The notes below the pieces were generated by a model that saw only the letters and a list, made by a program, of their open reading frames with translations, was not told the DNA's origin and made no database searches. A program made the translations under genes and the position numbers. Shown in pieces: positions 28,622 to 35,988 of a stretch of DNA of 64,000 bases; position 1 is the stretch's first letter; each line of letters opens with the position of its first letter. This stretch comes from Flavobacterium chungbukense (GTDB lineage: Bacteria > Bacteroidota > Bacteroidia > Flavobacteriales > Flavobacteriaceae): the NCBI RefSeq assembly GCF_020805785.1, contig NZ_JAJGZV010000001.1, forward strand, positions 1,116,001-1,180,000, read 5' to 3'.

Positions 28622-30019
28622 ATGAAAAAATATTTAAAATACATCGCTTTAGCAACTTTCGGAGCAATCGTTTTAAGTTGTGACAATTATGTGGACATCA
28701 AGACTGAAGGGAGGTTAATACCTGAAGAAACTGAAAATTACAGATATCTTTTGCAGAATTCATATCAATTTGATCTCACCTATGGTGCTGTAGATGTAGC
28801 ATCGGATGATATCAGTTTTCAAAATGGTACCCAAACAACAGAACTAGCAGCTTCAGATTATTATCGTCCATTTGTTAATTTGTATAAGTGGGCGGATCAA
28901 ATTTATTTTGATGGTGAAGTAGATTATAATATGAATGGTATGTACAGTGCATTGTACAATAGTAATATTGTGATTAATGAAGTAATGCAAAGCAAAAAAG
29001 GAACGGAAGCTGAAAAATTAGCCATAAAAGGGGAAGCACAAGTACACCGTGCGTATATCTTTTTAACCTTAGTGAATACTTTTGGAAAAGCTTATGATCC
29101 AGCAACTGCATCAACAGATTTAGGAATTGTACTTTTTACAACTCCAACAGTATCTGATGATATCAGAAGAACTTCAGTTCAAAACGCTTATGATATTATT
29201 TTAAGTGATTTGAATGATGCTGTAAATTCAGGATTAAAACCAATTAATTCGGGCACCAATGTTGCATTTCCTTCTAGAGCTTCGGCATATGCGCTTTTAG
29301 CAAGGACTTATTTGTATATGCGTAACTATCCAATGGCTTTAGAAAATGCAGAAAAAGCATTGGCTATTCAAAGTACATTAAACAATTATGAAGATTATGA
29401 ATTTAATGCTTTTCCAACCAGAAGATTTGATAAGGAACTAATTTTATCAAAATGGAACGGATACACCTCTTTAAGTTATGCACCACAAATTCTATCATTA
29501 AGTAATGAATTAATAAGTTCATTTGACACAAACGATTTGCGTTATGTATTGCTTACACAACCAACAAGCAGTTTTAATTCTAATTATACCATCGGAAGAA
29601 CTTATGCTAAGGAAGGATTGACAGGAGAAAGCCGAAACGGCGGTCCAACAGTTGCAGAAATGATGCTAATTAAAGCAGAGTGTTTGGCAAGAGCTGGTTC
29701 TGGCAATTTAGCAATCGCTGAAATCAATAAATTAAGGCAAAAAAGATTTAGAGCATCACAATATGTTGCCCTGACTGCAACAGACAGCAAAGATGCTTTA
29801 ATCAAAGTTTTAGCAGAAAGAAGAAGAGAATTAATGGGACAAGGTGGTTTTAGATGGTTTGATTTAAAACGATTAAACAAAGAACCTGAATTTGCTAAAA
29901 CGATTACGCATGCTTTTGCTGGACAAACATTTACACTAGCGCCAAACAGCGATCGTTACCAAATGCCGTATGCTCCAATTTATTATGATTACGCACCAAA
30001 CTTACAACAAAATCCATAA
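28622..30019 (+). CDS. SusD/RagB-family surface lipoprotein
   Basis: Lipobox Cys20 (GAIVLSCDNYVD) follows a short signal peptide. The 465 residues show the SusD helical TPR scaffold: YSALYNSNIVINEV, IKGEAQVHRAYIFLTLVNTFG, YALLARTYLYMRNY, MMLIKAECLARAG and the ending ERRRELMGQGGFRWFDLKRLNK. It is the lid and ligand-binding partner of the SusC encoded 9 nt upstream. It is somewhat shorter than many glycan SusDs (500-600 residues), as is common for RagB-like or peptide-type pairs, though length is weak evidence. Confidence 0.95.
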   Translation: MKKYLKYIALATFGAIVLSCDNYVDIKTEGRLIPEETENYRYLLQNSYQFDLTYGAVDVASDDISFQNGTQTTELAASDYYRPFVNLYKWADQIYFDGEVDYNMNGMYSALYNSNIVINEVMQSKKGTEAEKLAIKGEAQVHRAYIFLTLVNTFGKAYDPATASTDLGIVLFTTPTVSDDIRRTSVQNAYDIILSDLNDAVNSGLKPINSGTNVAFPSRASAYALLARTYLYMRNYPMALENAEKALAIQSTLNNYEDYEFNAFPTRRFDKELILSKWNGYTSLSYAPQILSLSNELISSFDTNDLRYVLLTQPTSSFNSNYTIGRTYAKEGLTGESRNGGPTVAEMMLIKAECLARAGSGNLAIAEINKLRQKRFRASQYVALTATDSKDALIKVLAERRRELMGQGGFRWFDLKRLNKEPEFAKTITHAFAGQTFTLAPNSDRYQMPYAPIYYDYAPNLQQNP

Positions 30020-30035
30020 TTAGATTAATTAATAA

Positions 30036-30064
30036 AGTGCACTCAAAATCACTTTGAGTGCACT
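30036..30064 (+). promoter_or_regulatory. perfect 12-bp hairpin between susD and the thioredoxin gene
   Basis: AGTGCACTCAAA and TTTGAGTGCACT are perfect complements around a 5-nt loop. No U-tract follows on the + strand, so it is not a textbook intrinsic terminator. It ends 14 nt before the ATG at 30079, where it could limit read-through, protect the susCD 3' end or affect ribosome access. Confidence 0.6.
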
Positions 30065-30078
30065 AAATTCAAAAAAAA

Positions 30079-32088
30079 ATGAAAAAATTAAAACTGGTAC
30101 TCTTCCTTTTAAGTATAACAACGAGTTTATTGGCACAAGATGCGGCGCCATTTCAGAAAATTGTGCTTTCTCCGGAACATCCAAATCCAGGAGATGAGAT
30201 TACTATAACCTATAATGCAGCTAACGGACCATTAGCGAATGCTATGTATGTTAATGGAGTGGTCTATACTTTTGATAATTTTAAATGGCTTGCAACTGAT
30301 ATCACCTTAAAAGCTGCTGGAGATAAAAAATGGGAAACCAAAATGAAGCTTTCTGATCATGCCTCTTTTATTAACTGTGTTTTTAAATCGGATACCATTG
30401 TAGACAAAGGAGAAAAAATGCCTCATGCTTATATGTTTGCACAAGTTCCTGGAGCTTATACAGGCTGGGGAATTTTGCGAAGCAGAGCTTTTGAGAATGA
30501 AGTTCCAAATGTAGTTCATGATAGTGCCTACATCGCCGATCAGGTCGGATTGATGTGGATAAATTACGAATTGCAATATCATCCGGAATCTCGTAAAAAG
30601 ATTTTTTATTACGGATTAAAACTAAAGCAACTTTCATCTGGTCAGGATCAATCTGTAGCAATTAAGAAAGAATTACGAGGTTTATTAGCAGATGGCAATC
30701 TGGATCACACAACGCAATATGATATTCAGAAGACTTTGTCTTTATTGCAAAATCCATCGGACAAAGTTTTTACAGATTCTGTTCAAAAGGTGTTAGTTAC
30801 CAAATATCCTTTAGGTGTTTTAGCAAGAGACAAACAAATTCAGGAGATAGTTAGAGAAGTTGATTTTGCAAAAAAAGTAAAATTATATGCTGATTTTGAA
30901 AAGAACTTTCCTCAAAACAAATTTGAAGATGTGTATACAGATTTAGAAAGTTTATTCTATGATAAAATGGTTAAATCGATTGTATACGGATATATTGTAA
31001 ATAACAAAGATTACAATTATGCACTTAATAGTGTAAAAACGGTTTCTTTTGGGAACTTATTAGATTACCACTGGCATTTAGTTTCTATTCCTTTTGACAG
31101 AGACAGAGAAGGAACTGAAAAAGCGTCTATAGAAACATTGAAGAAATATGCAGATATTTTTATGGGCGAAATGGAAAAAAGGCTAACATCTGTTCCAAAA
31201 ATGTACGTTGGAAAATTATCATTAAAAGAATGGCAGGAGCAGGCTTTGCAAATGATGGCAAGAGAATATTTTACTTACGCTAAATTGGCAGAAGTGACAA
31301 AAAACTATGATGTAGAAGAAAAATATTTGGCAAAAATAAAACCACTTTACGGTTATAATGATGCTACATACAATGAAGTTTACAGTAGAATGTTGTTAAG
31401 AAAAGGGCAAACAGCAGATGCTAAAAATTATATGGCACTTGCGGTAAAACAAAATCAGGTAACACCTGAAATGTTAGCTTCAATAAAAGCAATTTATTTA
31501 AAAGAAGGTGGAGCAGAAGCTGGTTTTGATGCCTACTTACAATCTTTAAAATCTATCAGTAATATAGAAGAGCATAAAAAGAAAGTAATTTCAGAATTAA
31601 TAAATCTTCCAATTGCTGGTTTTGAATTAGAAAGCAGCAAAGGCGGAACAGTTAAACTGGCCGATCAAAAAGGAAAAATTGTAGTATTAGATTTCTGGGC
31701 TATGTGGTGCGGACCATGTAAAAATGCTATGCCAGGAATGCAGATGGCGGTTGAAAAATACAAAAAAGATCCGAATGTAAAGTTCTATTTTGTAGATACA
31801 CAGGAATATATCAAAGATTATAAAGCACAAACTCAGGCATTCATCAAAGAAAAAGGATTTGATTTTAATGTGCTTTACGATGGAAAAAATCCTAAAACCG
31901 GAAAAATGGATGTGGCTTACGAGCAGTACTCAAAAGCATTTCAATTTTCTGGAATCCCGGAGAAAATGATTATCGATGAAAAGGGAAAATTACGTTGGAT
32001 GTCAAATGGTTATTTTGGAAGTCCAAGCGAATTAGTAGACGAAATTTCAATTATAATTGAGTATTTAAAGTCGGAGAATAAAAAATAA
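30079..32088 (+). CDS. TlpA-like thioredoxin-domain protein with long N-terminal region
   Basis: A signal peptide (..TTSLLAQ) and ~500 residues of Ig-like then helical repeats precede a thioredoxin domain (~510-665). The active site is C544-GPC547 in DFWAMWCGPCKNAMPGMQ, with the TlpA/ResA-type cis-Pro region FSGIPEKMIID. These proteins reduce or isomerise periplasmic thiols. The helical middle part (ALQMMAREYFTYAKLAEVTKNY) is TPR-like and may hold a partner. Its stop and the next ATG share one base (TAATG), so it is translationally coupled to the hydrolase. Position after SusD suggests it processes imported cargo. Confidence 0.85.
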   Translation: MKKLKLVLFLLSITTSLLAQDAAPFQKIVLSPEHPNPGDEITITYNAANGPLANAMYVNGVVYTFDNFKWLATDITLKAAGDKKWETKMKLSDHASFINCVFKSDTIVDKGEKMPHAYMFAQVPGAYTGWGILRSRAFENEVPNVVHDSAYIADQVGLMWINYELQYHPESRKKIFYYGLKLKQLSSGQDQSVAIKKELRGLLADGNLDHTTQYDIQKTLSLLQNPSDKVFTDSVQKVLVTKYPLGVLARDKQIQEIVREVDFAKKVKLYADFEKNFPQNKFEDVYTDLESLFYDKMVKSIVYGYIVNNKDYNYALNSVKTVSFGNLLDYHWHLVSIPFDRDREGTEKASIETLKKYADIFMGEMEKRLTSVPKMYVGKLSLKEWQEQALQMMAREYFTYAKLAEVTKNYDVEEKYLAKIKPLYGYNDATYNEVYSRMLLRKGQTADAKNYMALAVKQNQVTPEMLASIKAIYLKEGGAEAGFDAYLQSLKSISNIEEHKKKVISELINLPIAGFELESSKGGTVKLADQKGKIVVLDFWAMWCGPCKNAMPGMQMAVEKYKKDPNVKFYFVDTQEYIKDYKAQTQAFIKEKGFDFNVLYDGKNPKTGKMDVAYEQYSKAFQFSGIPEKMIIDEKGKLRWMSNGYFGSPSELVDEISIIIEYLKSENKK

Positions 32089-33503
32089 TGAAAGCTTCAA
32101 TAAAAAAATATATAAAAAGAAACTTAACTTTTTTAAGTTTCTTAATGATGACCAGCCAGTATAGTTTTGCACAAACTATCTGGCAGGGCCAGCATCATTC
32201 GTATCGTATTATTCTATCGGGCGATTTGGCAAAATACAAAACAGATTCGCTAAGTGTAAATATCCCCGAATTAGATATCAATAAAAAAGTAGTCACAACT
32301 GTAAAAGGAGATAGTATATCTTTTAAAAATGAGATGTATGGTTTCAATTTCAAAGGAAAATATAATGACGATAAAAGTGCTATTTCAGGTATTTTTAATT
32401 ATTATTCTATTCCAAATGCCTCAATTGTTTTAAAGAAAGAAAAAGAAATTCAGCCTTTGTTTTTTTCACAGCATCCTAAAAAGCCCTATCCGTATCAGGT
32501 AATTGATATGACATTTCTTGGAAAAAACACCAAACTCACTTACGGAGCGACATTAACAATTCCGAACAATACAAAGAAATATCCTTTAGCGATTTTAATT
32601 TCCGGAACAGGACAGCACGATCGTAATTACACTTATATGGGAAGAGAATCTTTTACAGTTCTTGCCGATTATCTTGCTCGAAACGGAATTGCTTCTTTAC
32701 GCGTAGACGATAGAGGAAAAGGCAAAACAACTGGCGATTTTGAAACCGCAACAACTGGCGATTTTGCTAATGATGTTGAGGAACAAATTGCTTACTTAAA
32801 AAGTGATAAAAACATAGATCCATCGTTTATTGGAGTTATTGGCCACAGCGAAGGCGGTATGATTGCCTCAATTGTAAGTTCAAGAAACAAAGACGTAAAA
32901 TTTATGATTAGTCTTTCTGGCGTTGGCGTAAGCGGTTTAGAAATGCTTAATCTTCAAAATACAGCAATTCTAAAAAGTTATAATTTTTCGGATAAAGTGG
33001 TTGCCAAACAGATGGAAATGTACAATATCATGTTCAAGGTTGTTTATGATTCCAAAGACAATGAATCTGCACAACCTGCAATGGAAGTAAAGTTAAAAGA
33101 ATGGATGCAGAAACAAGATACCACAACTTTAAAAGAAGTTCAAATGTGGGACGGACGCGATCAGACTTTTTTATATCGTTATGGAAAAGACGCTGATAGA
33201 AAATGGTATCGCTACACGATTCATTATAAACCAGAAAATTATCTTCCGAAAATTACAGTTCCGGTATTTGTAGCAAATGGAGATAAAGATATTCAGGTTC
33301 CAGCTCTTGAAAATATTAATTCATTCAAAAAATATCTGGGAACAAAAGATTTGACAACCAAGATTTATCCAGGATTAAACCATATGTATCAGCATTGTAA
33401 GACTTGTACGCAGAAAGAAGTTTCAGAACTCGATGAAGTTTTTGCCGAAGAAGTTTTAGACGATATTTCAAAATGGATTTTGGCTCGATATAAAAAATCC
33501 TAG
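32088..33503 (+). CDS. secreted alpha/beta-hydrolase (serine hydrolase, S33/BAAT-like)
   Basis: The 471 residues begin with a signal peptide (SQYSFAQ) and a ~120-residue N-terminal beta-domain. An alpha/beta-hydrolase fold follows: LAILISGTGQHDRN oxyanion region, SLRVDDRGKGKTTGDF, nucleophile S254 in VIGHSEGGM, and likely His in KIYPGLNHMYQ. Families of this kind act as peptidases, thioesterases or esterases. The CKTCTQ pair near the C-terminus is notable next to thioredoxin genes. It overlaps the upstream gene by one base, so the two are one operon. The substrate is unknown. Confidence 0.8.
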   Translation: MKASIKKYIKRNLTFLSFLMMTSQYSFAQTIWQGQHHSYRIILSGDLAKYKTDSLSVNIPELDINKKVVTTVKGDSISFKNEMYGFNFKGKYNDDKSAISGIFNYYSIPNASIVLKKEKEIQPLFFSQHPKKPYPYQVIDMTFLGKNTKLTYGATLTIPNNTKKYPLAILISGTGQHDRNYTYMGRESFTVLADYLARNGIASLRVDDRGKGKTTGDFETATTGDFANDVEEQIAYLKSDKNIDPSFIGVIGHSEGGMIASIVSSRNKDVKFMISLSGVGVSGLEMLNLQNTAILKSYNFSDKVVAKQMEMYNIMFKVVYDSKDNESAQPAMEVKLKEWMQKQDTTTLKEVQMWDGRDQTFLYRYGKDADRKWYRYTIHYKPENYLPKITVPVFVANGDKDIQVPALENINSFKKYLGTKDLTTKIYPGLNHMYQHCKTCTQKEVSELDEVFAEEVLDDISKWILARYKKS

Positions 33504-33504
33504 T

Positions 33505-33628
33505 TTGTCACCCTGAGCGAAGTCGAAGGGCGATCCAATTGAAACGTGGGCTTCGACTCCGCTCAGCCTGACAATCGATATTTTTTTAAGTAAGCATAGT
33601 CTTGTCACCCTAAGCGAAGTCGAAGGGC
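33505..33628. repeat. inverted/direct repeats, CACCCTGAGCGAAGTCGAAGGG family
   Basis: One arm at 33505-33530 (core TGAGCGAAGTCGAAG) pairs with CTTCGACTCCGCTCAGCC at 33551-33574. A third arm copy in the first orientation follows at 33602-33628. The block is GC-richer than its surroundings and separates the hydrolase from dsbD. No U-tract follows. Confidence 0.75.
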
Positions 33629-33685
33629 TCAAAGATTGGGAAATCTAAAATCCAAATTCTAAGATCTAAATTCAATATTTTCATC

Positions 33686-35764
33686 ATGAAAAAATTATTC
33701 TTTTTTATCGCAACATTCTTTGCGGTAAGCAATCTTACTGCCCAAATTTACGATCCAGTTTCGTTTACTACTTCAGTAAAAGAATTAGGGGAAAACAAAT
33801 ATACGTTGTCGATAATTGCCAAGATAGACAAGGGCTGGCACATATATTCACAAAATGTACCACAAGGCGGACCAGCGCCAACAAGTTTTACTTTTCAGCC
33901 TTCAAAAAATTATAAAAAAACTGGTGCTGTAATTGAACCAAAAGGACATGAAGTAGATGATCCTGTTTTTCAGATGCGTATTAAATTTTTTGAAGACAAA
34001 GCTATTTTTACACAAAATATCGAACGAAAAACAAACGACGCTTTTACAATAGATGCAGCTGTGTTTTTTATGGTTTGTAATGATAACAGCTGTCTGCCAC
34101 CAGGAGAAAAGGAAGTAAAATTCACGTTCAAAAAATCGGACACGCCAATTCAAAATGCAGAAACTGCAAGCGCATTAACAGAACAAAAAAATACAGATTT
34201 GTCTTCAAAAGACGAATCAATTACTAGACAGGATACCACAAACAACACAACAGATTCTGTTACAATAGCCAGCAAAGACACTCCAGAAATTTTAAATAAT
34301 TCGGTTAGCACCGTTTCATCGGTTTCCTCTCCTGTGAAAGCAGAAGAAAGTCTTTTGAAACTATTTTTCTTTAGTTTTTTAGGAGGTCTTGCGGCTTTAT
34401 TTACGCCTTGCGTTTTCCCAATGATTCCAATGACGGTTAGTTTTTTTACCAAACAAAGTAAAAATAAGGCAGCTGGAATTAGAAATGCGATGATGTACGG
34501 TATTTTTATCATTGTAATTTATGTAATTCTAGGAAGTTTAGTTACGGCGATTTTTGGAGCAGATGCTTTAAATGCTTTGGCTACAAATGTTATTTTTAAT
34601 ATTGTTTTCTTCTTGCTTTTATTGGTTTTTGCATTGTCTTTTTTAGGTGCTTTCGAAATTGTTTTACCAAGTTCATGGCTGACTAAAATTGATCAGAAAT
34701 CAGAAATTGGAGGTGCTTTTGGCATTTTCTTTATGGCATTGGCATTAGCCGTAGTTTCATTTTCTTGTACAGGTCCAATTGTAGGAACCTTATTAGTTCA
34801 AGCGGCAAGTCAGGCGGGAATTGCACCAATTATTGGAATGCTAGGATTTTCTTTAGCAATTGCATTGCCGTTTACTTTGTTTGCGGCATTTCCGGGTTGG
34901 ATGAATTCGCTTCCAAAATCGGGAGGATGGTTAAACTCAGTTAAAGTCGTTTTGGGCTTTTTAGAATTGGCTTTAGCCTTTAAATTCTTAAGTAATGCCG
35001 ACTTAGTTTTACAATTACATCTATTAGAACGAGAAGTGTTTCTAGCAATTTGGATAGCGATTTTCACTGTATTAGCATTTTATTTATTTGGAAAAATCCA
35101 ATTGTCGCATGATTCGCCAGTAACTCATATTTCTGTTGGAAGACTGAGTTTAGGAATTATCGTTTTATCATTTGTAGTATATATGATTCCAGGACTTTGG
35201 GGCGCTCCGTTGCAATACATCAGCGGTTTTCCGCCAGCAAAACAATATAGTGAATCGCCAAATGGCTTTGGAAATGCAGTAGTTCAAAATGCAGAACAAT
35301 CTTCTCTTCCAGAAGGTGCAGAAAGCGGTCCAAACGGAATTCAAACTTTTCATGATTATGACAAAGGTTTAGCTTACGCGAAAAAAGTAAACAAACCCGT
35401 AATGATTGATTTTACAGGTTATGCCTGTGTAAATTGTCGAAAAATGGAAGAACGCGTTTGGCCAGATCCCAAAGTTTTAAATGTTTTAAATAATGATGTC
35501 GTGCTGATTTCGTTGTATGTTGATGATAAAAGACCTTTGCCAAAAGAGGAGCAGGCTGTTTCTAAGATTACGGGTAAAGTTTTGAAATATACAGGACAAA
35601 AATGGAGTGAACTTCAAATTTTAAAATACAAAACCAACGCGCAGCCGTATTACGTTTTAATGGATCATAACGAAAAGGATTTAAATAAACCATCGGCTTA
35701 TAATCCAGATATTAATGCATATTACGAATGGCTTCAAGAAGGAATTCTGAATTTTAAAAAATAA
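33686..35764 (+). CDS. dsbD: protein-disulfide reductase DsbD
   Basis: The 692 residues match DsbD. There is a signal peptide, an N-terminal immunoglobulin-like alpha domain (~20-150, with the Cys pair in CNDNSCLPPGEK), a CcdA-like core of about eight membrane helices (~220-500) with Cys in FTPCVFPMIPM and SFSCTGPIVG, and a C-terminal thioredoxin domain with C581-VNC584 in TGYACVNCRKMEERVW. It carries electrons from cytoplasmic thioredoxin to periplasmic thiol proteins. Placed after the TlpA-like gene and before the peptidase, it could recharge that thioredoxin. A role as a general periplasmic reductase is equally possible. A Thr/Ser-rich linker lies at ~150-220. Confidence 0.93.
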   Translation: MKKLFFFIATFFAVSNLTAQIYDPVSFTTSVKELGENKYTLSIIAKIDKGWHIYSQNVPQGGPAPTSFTFQPSKNYKKTGAVIEPKGHEVDDPVFQMRIKFFEDKAIFTQNIERKTNDAFTIDAAVFFMVCNDNSCLPPGEKEVKFTFKKSDTPIQNAETASALTEQKNTDLSSKDESITRQDTTNNTTDSVTIASKDTPEILNNSVSTVSSVSSPVKAEESLLKLFFFSFLGGLAALFTPCVFPMIPMTVSFFTKQSKNKAAGIRNAMMYGIFIIVIYVILGSLVTAIFGADALNALATNVIFNIVFFLLLLVFALSFLGAFEIVLPSSWLTKIDQKSEIGGAFGIFFMALALAVVSFSCTGPIVGTLLVQAASQAGIAPIIGMLGFSLAIALPFTLFAAFPGWMNSLPKSGGWLNSVKVVLGFLELALAFKFLSNADLVLQLHLLEREVFLAIWIAIFTVLAFYLFGKIQLSHDSPVTHISVGRLSLGIIVLSFVVYMIPGLWGAPLQYISGFPPAKQYSESPNGFGNAVVQNAEQSSLPEGAESGPNGIQTFHDYDKGLAYAKKVNKPVMIDFTGYACVNCRKMEERVWPDPKVLNVLNNDVVLISLYVDDKRPLPKEEQAVSKITGKVLKYTGQKWSELQILKYKTNAQPYYVLMDHNEKDLNKPSAYNPDINAYYEWLQEGILNFKK

Positions 35765-35787
35765 TATGAAACGTTGAGGTAGTTTTT

Positions 35788-35953
35788 TTAACACATAGAA
35801 TCATAGATTTTAATTCTTTTGAAAAGATTATAAAAGAGAAACTAGTTTCTCAACACATAGCTTTGGGTAAGTTGAAACATCCTACGCTATGTTTATTTAA
35901 ACAAATGAAATACCTTTAAAAGACAATCAAAGTTCTATGATTCTATTTGTTTA
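35788..35953. repeat. MITE-like element with CACATAG terminal inverted repeats (copy 1)
   Basis: The element begins TAACACATAGAATCATAGA and ends TCTATGATTCTATTTGTTTA, its approximate inverse. Internal landmarks are AGAAACTAGTTTCTCA, ACACATAGCTTTG and GCTATGTTTATTTAAACAA. A second full copy is at 49919-50108, and half copies are at 54611-54698 and 57055-57137. No coding capacity. Confidence 0.75.
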
Positions 35954-35988
35954 GAAAAATAAACTCAACAATAAAAATAACTATCTAA

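Noticed and set aside
30036..30064. Classical rho-independent terminator after susD
   Set aside because: The stem is strong but the following sequence is A-rich, not a U-tract in the transcript, so I list it as a regulatory hairpin only.
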